A stretch of 64,000 nt of DNA, from contig JAIMKV010000002.1 of assembly GCA_020692205.1 (NCBI GenBank), forward strand, positions 62,001 to 126,000, given 5' to 3'. The notes under the pieces were generated by a model that was given only the letters and a program-made list of their open reading frames with translations, searched no databases and was not told where the DNA came from. Of this stretch, positions 1-8,748 are shown piece after piece. The stretch is from Myxosarcina sp. GA_180221_E-2-1-MAG-40_15 (GTDB lineage Bacteria; Cyanobacteriota; Cyanobacteriia; Cyanobacteriales; Xenococcaceae). How positions within the stretch are numbered: the stretch's first letter is position 1; each line of letters starts with the position of its first letter. The translations under genes were made by a program, and so were the position numbers.

Positions 1-772
1 TCAGGATGATGAGTTGATGAAATTGATGGTGGAATGTAACTTCAAAAAAGTCTTTTTAGGTATTGAAACCCCTGATCAAGATAGTCTAGCTTTAACCAGT
101 AAATTTCAAAACACTCGCGATCCGCTCACCGAGTCTATTGATAAGATAACTAGAGCAGGAATGCAGGTAATGGCAGGGTTCATTATTGGCTTTGATGGTG
201 AAAAACCTCAGGCAGGCGATCGCATTGTGCAGTTTGTCGAACAAACCAATATTCCTTTGGCAATGTTTAGTATGCTCCAGGCTCTGCCTAGTACGGCTTT
301 ATGGGATAGGTTAGAAAAGGAGGGCAGGCTGCTCAACTCAGCGGCAAATATTAATCAGACAACCTTGATGAACTTTGTTCCCACTAGAGATATTGAAGAA
401 ATTGCCACGGAGTATGTTAATGCTTTTTGGCAGCTTTACGATCCAGCAGCTTATTTAAATCGTATATTCCGCTATTACATGAAATTAGGTGAGGCGAAAA
501 ACGTTCAATCTAAAAGACCGAGTTGGAAAACAATTCGTGCTTTAAGTTTAATCTTATGGAAACAGGGTGTATTGGCTCAAACTCGCCTGTTATTTTGGCG
601 TAATTTAGTTCAGGTATTGTTAAAAAAACCCCGCCAGCTAGAGATTTATTTGACCTTGTGTGCGTATCTTGAACATTTCACCGAATACCGCTTTATTGTT
701 AAAGAACAAATTAATACTCAGCTAGCAAATTATCTGGCTTCTAAACCCAAAGCCAAAAGCATGGCTAGATAA
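1..772 (+). CDS. B12-binding-type radical SAM protein, C-terminal part (5' truncated by window edge)
   Basis: The frame is open from the first bases of the window, so the N-terminal half, with any cobalamin-binding domain and the radical SAM CxxxCxxC motif, lies outside. What is visible is the end of a radical SAM barrel (FLGIETPDQDSL, then GFIIGFDGE) followed by the C-terminal region typical of DUF4070 proteins, with LPSTALWDRL and a helical tail. Family members methylate or rearrange lipids and other substrates. The substrate cannot be told from this part, and a hopanoid methylase is only one possibility. Confidence is good for the family and low for the exact role. Confidence 0.75.
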   Translation, partial: QDDELMKLMVECNFKKVFLGIETPDQDSLALTSKFQNTRDPLTESIDKITRAGMQVMAGFIIGFDGEKPQAGDRIVQFVEQTNIPLAMFSMLQALPSTALWDRLEKEGRLLNSAANINQTTLMNFVPTRDIEEIATEYVNAFWQLYDPAAYLNRIFRYYMKLGEAKNVQSKRPSWKTIRALSLILWKQGVLAQTRLLFWRNLVQVLLKKPRQLEIYLTLCAYLEHFTEYRFIVKEQINTQLANYLASKPKAKSMAR

Positions 773-773
773 A

Positions 774-803
774 GGAATGAGGAATGAGGGATCAAGAATG
801 AGG
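774..803. repeat. Short degenerate direct repeat (GGAATGAGG units)
   Basis: Three imperfect copies of a purine-rich unit (GGAATGA, GGAATGAGG, AGAATGAGG) directly follow the stop codon of the preceding gene. A similar purine-rich tract occurs at about 15271-15299 between cydA and cydB. They look like minor intergenic repeats. No function can be assigned. Confidence 0.35.
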
Positions 804-856
804 TAAGAATTGACTAACTTTCATGTTATTTCTTCTGCTCCCTTGCTCCTCGGGTT

Positions 857-1921
857 TCAATTAAGGCGATCGCCTGTTTGAATATCAAACCAGTGAATTT
901 TACTTGGTTGAATGATTAAGGAAATGGTTCGATCTTGCCACTCGCTATCACTTGGTAACAAAGCTCTAATCGTAATTTGCGAGCCGTTTATTCTGACGCT
1001 GACTAGATTATCTTTACCCAATTGTTCGACTAGATAAACTTGACCCACAATAGTTGTTTCTGATTCGCCCGTCGCAATCAATACATCTTCGGGTCTAATT
1101 CCAAAGACAATTTGAGCAGCTTTTTGGCTCATAGCAGGTAATTTAAGCTGATTTTTCCCTAAAAATGCTTGATCGTTTTCACATCTGAGGGTTAAAAGGT
1201 TCATTTGGGGGCTGCCGACAAAGCTGGCGACAAATTCGTTAGCAGGATGGGAATAAATGCGACTGGGAGGATCGAGCTGTTGGATTATGCCCTGATTTAA
1301 TACTGCGACTTTAGTTGAAAGAGTCATTGCCTCAGTTTGGTCGTGGGTAACATAAACTACAGGCTTGTTTTGCTCTTTAAATAGCTGTTTCAGCTGCGCT
1401 CTAACTTGCTCTCGTAACAGTGCATCTAAATTACTCAAAGGCTCATCTAATAAAAATACTTCAGGATCTCTGACTAACGCTCTAGCTAAAGCTACTCTCT
1501 GTCTTTGTCCGCCAGACATTTGACCAGGCTTGCGGTTAAGCAAACTGGTTAACTCTAATTGATGAGCTGCCTCATTTACTCTACGTTTAATTTCAGGCTC
1601 AGGCATTTTGCGTAGCTTAAGTGCTGTCGCAATATTTTCGGCTGCTGTCATGTGGGGATAAAGAGCATAGCTTTGAAACACCATTGCCATATTGCGATCG
1701 CCAGGTGCAGCTCGATTAACATTTTTGCCGCCGATAATTACTTCCCCCTTGGTAGGAGATTCTAAACCTGCAATGAGTCTTAGTAGAGTAGATTTTCCGC
1801 ATCCAGAAGGGCCTAACAAAGTTAAAAATTCGCCATCATCAATTTCTAAGGAAACATCTTTGACAGGAATGACATCAGCTCGATATTTCTTTTGTAAATT
1901 TTGTAATTTTAGTTTTGCCAT
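857..1921 (-). CDS. ATP-binding subunit of a carbohydrate ABC importer (MalK/UgpC type)
   Basis: This 354-residue protein is a cytoplasmic ABC ATPase of the sugar-importer class. Walker A is GPSGCGKST (about residues 37-45), followed by the Q-loop, the signature MSGGQRQRVALARAL, Walker B VFLLDEPLSNLD and the switch histidine in VTHDQTEAMTL. The C-terminal 120 residues form the OB-like regulatory domain of MalK/UgpC proteins (GIRPEDV). No permease or binding-protein gene is adjacent. Two matching permeases lie at 5737-6624 and 28071-28904, so this ATPase probably energises a dispersed importer, as happens for compatible-solute transporters in cyanobacteria. The substrate is unknown. Confidence 0.9.
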   Translation of the reverse strand: MAKLKLQNLQKKYRADVIPVKDVSLEIDDGEFLTLLGPSGCGKSTLLRLIAGLESPTKGEVIIGGKNVNRAAPGDRNMAMVFQSYALYPHMTAAENIATALKLRKMPEPEIKRRVNEAAHQLELTSLLNRKPGQMSGGQRQRVALARALVRDPEVFLLDEPLSNLDALLREQVRAQLKQLFKEQNKPVVYVTHDQTEAMTLSTKVAVLNQGIIQQLDPPSRIYSHPANEFVASFVGSPQMNLLTLRCENDQAFLGKNQLKLPAMSQKAAQIVFGIRPEDVLIATGESETTIVGQVYLVEQLGKDNLVSVRINGSQITIRALLPSDSEWQDRTISLIIQPSKIHWFDIQTGDRLN

Positions 1922-1997
1922 GTTCTAATAAATTGTTATATTCAGCTTTTACAATAAGAAAGTAGCCTACAAAATATTAGCTCCAGCTTAGATCGCA

Positions 1998-2771
1998 ATG
2001 GCAGTAACTTTACAGCAATTAACTCAATGGAAACAAGCAGGACGCTCAATTATTTCCCTGACGGCCTGGGATTATAGTCTGGCGCAAATATTAGACCAAG
2101 CAGGAGTAGATATCATCTTAGTCGGGGATTCTTTGGCCATGGTCGGGCTTGGCTATTCCAGCACTTTGCCTGTCACTTTAGATGAGATGATTCATCATGC
2201 TAAGGCTGTATGTCGCGGCGTAAAAAATGCTTTAGTCGTCTGTGATTTGCCTTTTATGAGTTATCAAACTAGCGTTACTCAAGCTATGGTTGCCGCGGGA
2301 AGAGTTCTTAAGGAAACGGGTGCATCCGCGATTAAGCTAGAAGGGGGGCAGCCTCGCATGATTGAAACCGTTGCTGAATTAACTGCTATCGGAATTCCCG
2401 TTATGGCCCATGTGGGTCTAACTCCCCAGTCATTTCAGATTTTAGGCTATAAGCAGCAGGGAAAAACACCTGAACAGGCTAATCTGATTCTCGATCAGGC
2501 GATCGCTCTGGCTCAAGCAGGAGCGTTTGCTATTGTTCTAGAGCATATTCCTGACGATCTGGCTGCGGTTATTACTGATAAAATTGCAATTCCTACTATT
2601 GGTATTGGTGCAGGAAATCAATGTGATGGTCAAGTTTTAGTCACCGCCGATTTGTTGGGCTTATCGGCAAGACAACCACCGTTTGCCAAGTCTTATGTCA
2701 ATTTACGGCAACTCATTATCAATGCCGTGTCAGATTTTACTCAAGAAGTACAAAATCACCAATTTCCTTAA
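1998..2771 (+). CDS. panB: 3-methyl-2-oxobutanoate hydroxymethyltransferase
   Basis: PanB transfers a hydroxymethyl group from 5,10-methylene-tetrahydrofolate to 2-oxoisovalerate to make ketopantoate, the first committed step of pantothenate and CoA synthesis. The 257-residue protein has the full TIM-barrel length. Typical segments are visible: the Mg-binding region [25 protein letters not shown] in mid protein and [17 protein letters not shown] near the end. The ATG start follows a 76-bp spacer from the divergent ABC ATPase gene. The next gene (trhO) follows 32 bp downstream on the same strand. Confidence 0.95.
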   Translation: MAVTLQQLTQWKQAGRSIISLTAWDYSLAQILDQAGVDIILVGDSLAMVGLGYSSTLPVTLDEMIHHAKAVCRGVKNALVVCDLPFMSYQTSVTQAMVAAGRVLKETGASAIKLEGGQPRMIETVAELTAIGIPVMAHVGLTPQSFQILGYKQQGKTPEQANLILDQAIALAQAGAFAIVLEHIPDDLAAVITDKIAIPTIGIGAGNQCDGQVLVTADLLGLSARQPPFAKSYVNLRQLIINAVSDFTQEVQNHQFP

Positions 2772-2803
2772 TTTTTAGTTATTTTTTAATTGTTTGCTGT
2801 TCG

Positions 2804-3751
2804 ATGACCCATTTAATTGCTACTTTTTATAAATTTGTAACCATATCAGAACTTGAAACCGTTAAATCGAGTATTCTCACTTCGTGCCAAGATAAACAGG
2901 TCAAAGGTACGATTATCTTGGCAAATGAAGGAATTAATGGCACGATCGCGGGCAATCGTGATGCGATCTTCGAGGTTTTAAATACGCTGCGAAGTTATTC
3001 TGCTTTGGCAGATTTAGAACATAAAGAATCTAGCTCAGAAAAAATGCCTTTTGCCAAACTAAAGGTAAAAATCAAGCCAGAAATTGTCACTTTGGGTATA
3101 CCTGAAGTCAATCCTGCTCAACAGGTAGGCACCTACGTTGAGCCTCAGCGTTGGAACCAGGTAATTAGTAACCCAGAAGTGGTCGTTATTGATACTAGAA
3201 ACGATTATGAGGTGGAAATCGGCAGTTTTAAACAAGCTAAAAACCCTAATACTGCATCTTTTCGCGATTTTCCCCAATACGTTGCTCAAAATCTCGATCC
3301 CCAAGAGCATCCTAAAGTAGCTATGTTTTGCACTGGTGGAATTCGTTGTGAAAAAGCTTCTTCATATTTACTTTCACAAGGATTTAAAGAGGTGTATCAC
3401 CTACAAGGAGGTATTTTAAAATATTTGGCAACCGTATCTCCTCAAGAAAGTATGTGGGAGGGAGAATGCTTTGTCTTTGATGAGAGAGTTGCAGTCAAAG
3501 AAGGATTAGAGCCTGGTAGTCATCAACTTTGTTACGCTTGCGGACATCCACTATCAGAAGCGGATCGAAACTCGCCTCAGTATGAAGCGAATATTTCTTG
3601 CCCTCACTGTTGCGATCAACTAACTCCAGAGAAAAAAGCTCGCCAAGTAAATCGTCGTAGAGCTAGAAAAGAGCGAAAACAACGACAAAACAATACTCTT
3701 GAACACACGATATTCATTTCTGAAGCGTCTTCGGGAATCACTTCTTCTTGA
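2804..3751 (+). CDS. trhO: tRNA uridine-34 hydroxylase (TrhO/YceA rhodanese family)
   Basis: TrhO is an oxygen-dependent enzyme that makes 5-hydroxyuridine at tRNA position 34. The 315-residue protein has the N-terminal acylphosphatase-like domain (GTIILANEGINGTIAG), a rhodanese domain with the active-site cysteine in MFCTGGIRCEKAS, and a C-terminal cysteine pair region (CYACGHPL, CPHCC) that probably binds zinc. The tail is basic (RRRARKERKQR). The start sits 32 bp after panB, so the two may be cotranscribed. Confidence 0.92.
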   Translation: MTHLIATFYKFVTISELETVKSSILTSCQDKQVKGTIILANEGINGTIAGNRDAIFEVLNTLRSYSALADLEHKESSSEKMPFAKLKVKIKPEIVTLGIPEVNPAQQVGTYVEPQRWNQVISNPEVVVIDTRNDYEVEIGSFKQAKNPNTASFRDFPQYVAQNLDPQEHPKVAMFCTGGIRCEKASSYLLSQGFKEVYHLQGGILKYLATVSPQESMWEGECFVFDERVAVKEGLEPGSHQLCYACGHPLSEADRNSPQYEANISCPHCCDQLTPEKKARQVNRRRARKERKQRQNNTLEHTIFISEASSGITSS

Positions 3752-3793
3752 CTCTATTTTCTATTTGAAAGATTTTTAGTTCAAGCAACAAGT

Positions 3794-4441
3794 TTAATTT
3801 TTATCCCAGCCTTCTATACCTAAACTTTTGTAGGAAATATAGAGCAATTCGCTTTGTCGTTGACGGTAGCGAGATAATCTTTTTCGAGATTTTAAAGCTT
3901 CTCTGGCTATATAGCTAAACCATTTGTTGACATCAGCACCAGACTGATAACCATCGATTAAAGCTTCTTCAGAAACTTCTAGCAAGATCTGAACCAAATC
4001 TGAAGCCCAAAGCTCTAAATATCGATTATGTAGATTTGATTCCTTTTTCCAGTGGGGTAAAGTTTCATCTCCTACACCCATGTTTCTAGCGAGTTCAATT
4101 AAATCATAGTGATCGATGTACCAAACATTTTCATAATTCATATCAGGAAAGATATTTGCTTTGCTAGCAAGAATATCAATCAGCGAGATAATAATACCGT
4201 TAATCTTATTTTGCTCTGCTGAAGTATAGTGTTCTTTGACAACTGCCCGTAGCATTTGCGCTAACTCACTATATCTATGTTGAGCAATACTACAAGCTTG
4301 CTGATAATTTTGTTTGGCTAAATAATAAAACTTGTCATGTTCTGTTTTTGGTAAGCTATTGTGTCGTTTTCGTGCTTTGTCTAATTGGGGATTGTGAGTA
4401 GATTCAAATAAAAGATTAGGCAGTAGTTTAAATAGCAACAT
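3794..4441 (-). CDS. Conserved-looking protein of unknown function
   Basis: This is a 215-residue predicted soluble, helix-rich protein that I do not recognise. It has a short hydrophobic N terminus (LLFKLLPNLLF), a central helical region and a basic C-terminal segment (ALKSRKRLSRYRQRQ). Codon use looks like that of the neighbours and the frame is long and intact, so it is probably a real gene. It converges on trhO with a 42-bp spacer. No catalytic motif stands out. Confidence 0.6.
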   Translation of the reverse strand: MLLFKLLPNLLFESTHNPQLDKARKRHNSLPKTEHDKFYYLAKQNYQQACSIAQHRYSELAQMLRAVVKEHYTSAEQNKINGIIISLIDILASKANIFPDMNYENVWYIDHYDLIELARNMGVGDETLPHWKKESNLHNRYLELWASDLVQILLEVSEEALIDGYQSGADVNKWFSYIAREALKSRKRLSRYRQRQSELLYISYKSLGIEGWDKN

Positions 4442-4771
4442 ATCAAAATTGATGTTTATAGATATCTCGATCAGAAAATTAAAAGTTGGTTCTGGTATTT
4501 TTTAGGCTAGATTCTAAAATCATTACTTAAATGTTAATCATGAGAAATGATTTCGATCGCTTTATTTATAGATCTACATCTTTAAAGCGATTAAAATTGT
4601 TGTGAGGAATCAAAGTATCGACAACCAACTATCGATCCCAAGCTAAAAACTGCTGGCGTATGCCGAAAGTGATCTCAACAATACCGTTATGGCTATCTTA
4701 ATCACAAGATTCTGGTTGATACTTCTAAATGCTTAGTTGTTGATTTTATTGAAGGTTAATTGCCAAATATA
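4442..4771. other. Intergenic region without a recognisable gene
   Basis: About 330 AT-rich bases between the upstream end of the unknown gene at 4441 and the terminator of the Bax-inhibitor gene. I see no convincing coding frame, tRNA or repeat. It must hold the promoter for the leftward gene ending at 4441. Confidence 0.5.
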
Positions 4772-4796
4772 AAGGCGAGTAATCAATACTCGCCTT
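4772..4796 (-). terminator. Intrinsic terminator of the Bax-inhibitor-like gene
   Basis: A perfect 10-bp inverted repeat, AAGGCGAGTA and TACTCGCCTT, is separated by a 5-base loop. On the minus strand the stem is followed by a U-rich stretch (TTTATATTT), and it lies 33 bp after the stop codon at 4829. This fits a Rho-independent terminator. Confidence 0.75.
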
Positions 4797-4828
4797 CAAC
4801 AAATAGTCTAAATTACTAGGTTAAAACT

Positions 4829-5515
4829 TTAATCACGAGATCTAAGCAGAGTCATCAGGATATAGTAGAACAACAATGCTACAGAAGCAAATAGCTCTAG
4901 AGATGCTGCAACATGCTGATGAGTTGCATAGCGGTGAATAATGTTAGACGTGGTGTACAAAATTGCGGCCGAAGCAAAGACAACCATTACCGTCGAGAAA
5001 ATTAAACCTAGAGTAAAGCCGAACAAAACACTACAAATAATTAGCCCTAAAGCAATAAAACCGCCTATTCTAAGAAAGTTACCTAAAAAAGAAAAGTCTT
5101 TACCACTAGTAAAGGCAACGGTAGTAATACCTGCAAACATCATCAATGTCAGAATAGCAGCAGTCGTAACTAGATTTTGGTCGTTAGTGTATGTAGTAGC
5201 AATGTAGAGGATCGGAGCAAAAATCAAGGCTTCACCAACAACATAAGCCCCCAATCCTGCATACTGTGTGCCTACTTCGTCTGCTTTAGCTACCAAACTT
5301 CGAGATAACCATCCTAATAAAGAAAAACCCCCCAAAATCATTAACCAGCCAAATCTATTTCCAGCAATGAAACCAGTAAGTGCTTCGGCAATACCAGTTT
5401 GGAATAAAATAAACTCTACCAGGATAAAAGCTACAATTGCACCTGCTAGATGAATATAAGTGTTTTTAATAAATTTAACGCGATCGTTAGGACTCGCTTG
5501 AGCAACGCTAACCAT
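4829..5515 (-). CDS. Bax inhibitor-1/YccA family membrane protein
   Basis: This 228-residue integral membrane protein has about seven hydrophobic helices and the family layout: AGAIVAFILVEFILF, WLMILGGFSLLGWLSR, VVGEALIFAPILYI, and a small-residue-rich helix near ITTVAFTSGKDFSFLGNFL. BI-1/YccA (TMBIM) proteins are linked to membrane homeostasis and proton-coupled calcium leak. The bacterial role is poorly defined. It is a single gene with its own terminator downstream. Confidence 0.88.
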   Translation of the reverse strand: MVSVAQASPNDRVKFIKNTYIHLAGAIVAFILVEFILFQTGIAEALTGFIAGNRFGWLMILGGFSLLGWLSRSLVAKADEVGTQYAGLGAYVVGEALIFAPILYIATTYTNDQNLVTTAAILTLMMFAGITTVAFTSGKDFSFLGNFLRIGGFIALGLIICSVLFGFTLGLIFSTVMVVFASAAILYTTSNIIHRYATHQHVAASLELFASVALLFYYILMTLLRSRD

Positions 5516-5736
5516 AGTTTGTATACCTCTTTTATTAGTCTTAATCTAGTTTCCAAGTTTAAAGATGTAATCTTATTCGTAACTATCTGTATATTAACCA
5601 AAGTAAATTGCCTTATTAGTGATCTGAATTAGGGAGCTATATTCTGACCAAAATAAGTTGACCAACGGTCACAGATTATCTTTGAGAATAGCAAAATAGT
5701 TTTCTCAAAATCTTAATTTGTATGGTACAAATCAAG

Positions 5737-6624
5737 TCACCTATTCTTCTCTGCCGTTAGCTTTAAATTAATAATTGATAACCCTAAAATACCTAAAAAT
5801 AAGACTAACCCAATAGTACAGGCATAGCTGATATCTAAATCTTGAAATGCTCGTTCGTAAAGATAATAAACTATAGTTTTTGAACTATTTCTAGGACCTC
5901 CCTGGGTCATAATAAAAATCTCTTCAAATACTTTTGTAGCTGAAATTGCTGAGATAACTGCTACTAAGAATAAATAAGGGCGCATCAAAGGAATAGTAAT
6001 ATCTAGATGCTTTTGCCAGCTATCTGAGCCATCTATCGCTGCTGCTTCGTACAATTCTGGAGAGATAGACTGCAATCCTGCTAAATAAATTACCATGTAA
6101 TAACCCAAGCCTTTCCAGACAGTTACCAACATTACACTCCAAATAGCTAAATCGGAATTAGTCAACCAGGGAATACCTTCGGACAAGCCAAGTTGTTTAA
6201 GAAATTGATTGATTAAACCATTTTGGGTATAAAGAGCTTTCCAAGCAATTCCTGCTACTACCATGGAAATTACAACGGGGGTATAAAAAGCGGTACGAAA
6301 CCAATTTATGCCACGCAATTTTTGATTCACGATAATAGCTAATCCCAAAGGTGCAATTACTAAAATCGGCACTACGCCAATTAAATATAGCAGTGTATTT
6401 TTAATTGTTTGCCAAAATATCTCGTCTTGCCACAGCCGTTGAAAATTTTGCCATCCCACCCATTCAGGAGGCTGAATGATATCGTATTCATAGCGAGTAA
6501 AGCTAAGAGCAAATGCCTGGATTGCAGGCAAAAAAACTGTCAATCCTAATAAAGCGATCGCCGGTAATAGAAACAGATAAGGAGTTAATTTTTGCTGATT
6601 AACTAGGGACTTTGGTTGGTTCAT
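5737..6624 (-). CDS. Carbohydrate ABC importer permease (MalF/UgpA type)
   Basis: This membrane permease of about 295 residues has six predicted helices. Its EAA loop is EAAAIDGSDSWQKHLDITIPLMRP, which docks the ATPase. I start it at the ATG at 6624 (MNQPKSLVNQQK), because an upstream in-frame Met at 6675 would add 17 residues read out of frame through the end of nadE. Even so it overlaps nadE by 26 bp, so the two are translationally close. The partner permease is probably the one at 28071-28904 and the ATPase at 857-1921. No binding protein lies nearby. The substrate is unknown, probably a sugar or compatible solute. Confidence 0.85.
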   Translation of the reverse strand: MNQPKSLVNQQKLTPYLFLLPAIALLGLTVFLPAIQAFALSFTRYEYDIIQPPEWVGWQNFQRLWQDEIFWQTIKNTLLYLIGVVPILVIAPLGLAIIVNQKLRGINWFRTAFYTPVVISMVVAGIAWKALYTQNGLINQFLKQLGLSEGIPWLTNSDLAIWSVMLVTVWKGLGYYMVIYLAGLQSISPELYEAAAIDGSDSWQKHLDITIPLMRPYLFLVAVISAISATKVFEEIFIMTQGGPRNSSKTIVYYLYERAFQDLDISYACTIGLVLFLGILGLSIINLKLTAEKNR

Positions 6625-8332
6625 AAATGGGTAATCTCTTCGCGATGGGCATCCGCCAGCCAGTGCCAAAGGCACGATCAGTTATTTTAATTCCTGGAGG
6701 TGCTTGACGGCGTTTAAATTCAGCACGGGTGACTAATTTTATTACCTTACTCACTGTTTCGGTGTCGTGTCCAGCTTCAACTATTTCTGCGGTGGATTGA
6801 TGCTGGCAAACAATGCGGTCTAGGATATCATCTAGTATCTCATAAGGTGGCAAAGAATCGGAATCTTTTTGATCGGGCTTCAATTCTGCACTGGGGGGTT
6901 TAGTAATAATATTTTCGGGAATAATTTCCTGGTTACGATTCAACCAACGACACAGTTTAAACACGATTGTTTTGGGTACGTCAGCAATTACCGCTAAGCC
7001 GCCATTCATATCACCATATAGGGTACAGTAACCTACCGCCATCTCAGATTTGTTACCCGTAGACAGCAGCAGATAACCAAACTTGTTGGCGATCGCCATT
7101 AACAAATTACCTCTGATCCGCGACTGAATATTTTCTTCGGCAATACCAAACTCGGTTTTAGCGAACATTGGCTCAAGTATTGTATCGTAAGCCTCCATCG
7201 CTTTTTTAATCTCGATCTTCTGGCTATTTATTCCTAAATTATTGACCAGATCTACCGCATCACTAATAGAATGATCTGAACTATAGGGGGAAGGCATCAA
7301 GACTCCTAAGACATTCTTCGCACCTATAGCCTCTGAGGCGATCGCCGCTACCAAGGCAGAATCTATTCCACCGCTTAAGCCTAAAATAGCTTGCTTAAAA
7401 CCGCATTTCCTAACGTAGTCTTTTACGCCCAACACCAAGGCACTAAAAATTTCTTGATTACTTTCCTCTTCCCTATCGGGTGTAGGATCGGCTTTGTGAA
7501 AAGCATTTTCATCTACACTTGGTATCTTCTTCTGGAGGAGAGAAGAAGATACCAACTGATCCAACTCCATAACTACCAAATCTGACTCAAAATCTTTAGC
7601 ATGACTAACTATTTCCCCTGCACTATTAAACATAACGCTGTTGCCATCAAAAACAAGATCGTCATTTCCCCCAACCTGGTTGGCATATAAGATCGGTTTG
7701 CGGTATGAAATAGCTGCATGATGTAGCATTGCCTCTCTTAGTTTCTGTTTCCCTACTGTATAGGGAGAAGCCGACAGGTTAACAATTACGTCTACTTCCA
7801 ATTGTGCCAACTCTTCAATGGGGTTAACTTCATAGCTGCGTTTCCCCCAAAACCGTTCGTCATTCCATAAGTCTTCGCAGATGCTTACTCCTATCTTGAT
7901 TTCATCTATGGTAAAGTGATTTGCTTCATATCCTGGTTCAAAATAACGATCCTCATCAAAGACATCATAGGTAGGCAACAAGTGCTTATGAAAAACTTGC
8001 TTGATTTCTCCCCCATTTAGTAACGCCATGCTGTTGTAAAGTGGTTTTTGTCCTTTAGATGTTGTGTGAAGATTTTTTTCTACTGTACCTACTAAGACAG
8101 CAATGTTTCCTGGTAACTGAGTGGCGATCGCTTTTAATTCTTGCCCCATCGATTCGACAAAGTTAGGATAGAGTAACAAATCTCTGGGAGGATAGCCACA
8201 AAGGGATAATTCAGGTGTCAGCAATAAGCGGACATCTTGTTTGTCTGCGTTTTTAGCAGCAGTAATTATTTGTTGGGCGTTATTGGTAATGTCGCCGATA
8301 GTGGGGTTGAGTTGTGCGATCGCTATTTTCAT
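6599..8332 (-). CDS. nadE: Glutamine-dependent NAD+ synthase
   Basis: NadE amidates nicotinate adenine dinucleotide to NAD+, using ammonia released from glutamine. The 577-residue protein has both parts. The N-terminal nitrilase-type glutaminase has its catalytic cysteine in GVSICEDLW and a glutamate region near LLTPELSLCGYPPRD. The C-terminal ATP-pyrophosphatase domain has the P-loop GLSGGIDSALVA and the later GNKSEMAVGYCTLYGD. It belongs to a leftward NAD cluster with pncB and the NadD-NrtR fusion, though a small unknown gene lies between. Confidence 0.95.
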   Translation of the reverse strand: MKIAIAQLNPTIGDITNNAQQIITAAKNADKQDVRLLLTPELSLCGYPPRDLLLYPNFVESMGQELKAIATQLPGNIAVLVGTVEKNLHTTSKGQKPLYNSMALLNGGEIKQVFHKHLLPTYDVFDEDRYFEPGYEANHFTIDEIKIGVSICEDLWNDERFWGKRSYEVNPIEELAQLEVDVIVNLSASPYTVGKQKLREAMLHHAAISYRKPILYANQVGGNDDLVFDGNSVMFNSAGEIVSHAKDFESDLVVMELDQLVSSSLLQKKIPSVDENAFHKADPTPDREEESNQEIFSALVLGVKDYVRKCGFKQAILGLSGGIDSALVAAIASEAIGAKNVLGVLMPSPYSSDHSISDAVDLVNNLGINSQKIEIKKAMEAYDTILEPMFAKTEFGIAEENIQSRIRGNLLMAIANKFGYLLLSTGNKSEMAVGYCTLYGDMNGGLAVIADVPKTIVFKLCRWLNRNQEIIPENIITKPPSAELKPDQKDSDSLPPYEILDDILDRIVCQHQSTAEIVEAGHDTETVSKVIKLVTRAEFKRRQAPPGIKITDRAFGTGWRMPIAKRLPIYEPTKVPS

Positions 8333-8389
8333 GTTTTGTTTCGCGCAAAGACGCTAAGACGCTAAGGGTTTATCTGTTTGGTTTGAGGT

Positions 8390-8689
8390 TTATGCTTTTA
8401 GTTGGTTCAAGAGGATATTGAAGTATTGTTCTATGTTCCGATATTTTTTTTTGCGATCGCGGGAATATATTGTTTTATTATTTAACGAAGATGATTCTGC
8501 TAATGTACAGGTATTGTTGTTTAAAAAACCTTTGGTACAGGTAAGAGAAGAATATACAGGCAAGTAAAATAATGTATAGTAATCCAAATCAACAAGCAAG
8601 ATAAACAGCAAAATAAATGCCAGCAACATTTTAGCTGGATAACGTTTAATTATTAATTGCTGGCGATCGCTTTTAATAATGCCAATCAT
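8390..8689 (-). CDS. Small predicted membrane protein of unknown function
   Basis: This 99-residue frame has a basic N terminus, one strong hydrophobic helix (MLLAFILLFILLVDLDYY, about residues 21-38) and a polar, lysine-rich C-terminal half containing four-residue-spaced charges. The gene lies inside the leftward NAD cluster between nadE and nadD-nrtR, but nothing in it suggests a NAD-related role. A HIP1 site falls near its start. It may be a genuine small gene or a poorly conserved accessory frame. Confidence 0.4.
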   Translation of the reverse strand: MIGIIKSDRQQLIIKRYPAKMLLAFILLFILLVDLDYYTLFYLPVYSSLTCTKGFLNNNTCTLAESSSLNNKTIYSRDRKKKYRNIEQYFNILLNQLKA

Positions 8690-8748
8690 TTATCGACCGT
8701 AGTTTTTTATGTTTATTAATACTGTCTATTTGAAAGTCAATGATAAAT

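Noticed and set aside
4620-4760. Possible fragment reading YGYLNHKILVDTSKCLV
   Set aside because: Only about 23 codons are open, with frame breaks on both sides and no recognisable family.
6625-6675. Upstream start for the MalF-like permease
   Set aside because: It would add 17 residues read through the nadE end in another frame, with no resemblance to permease N termini.
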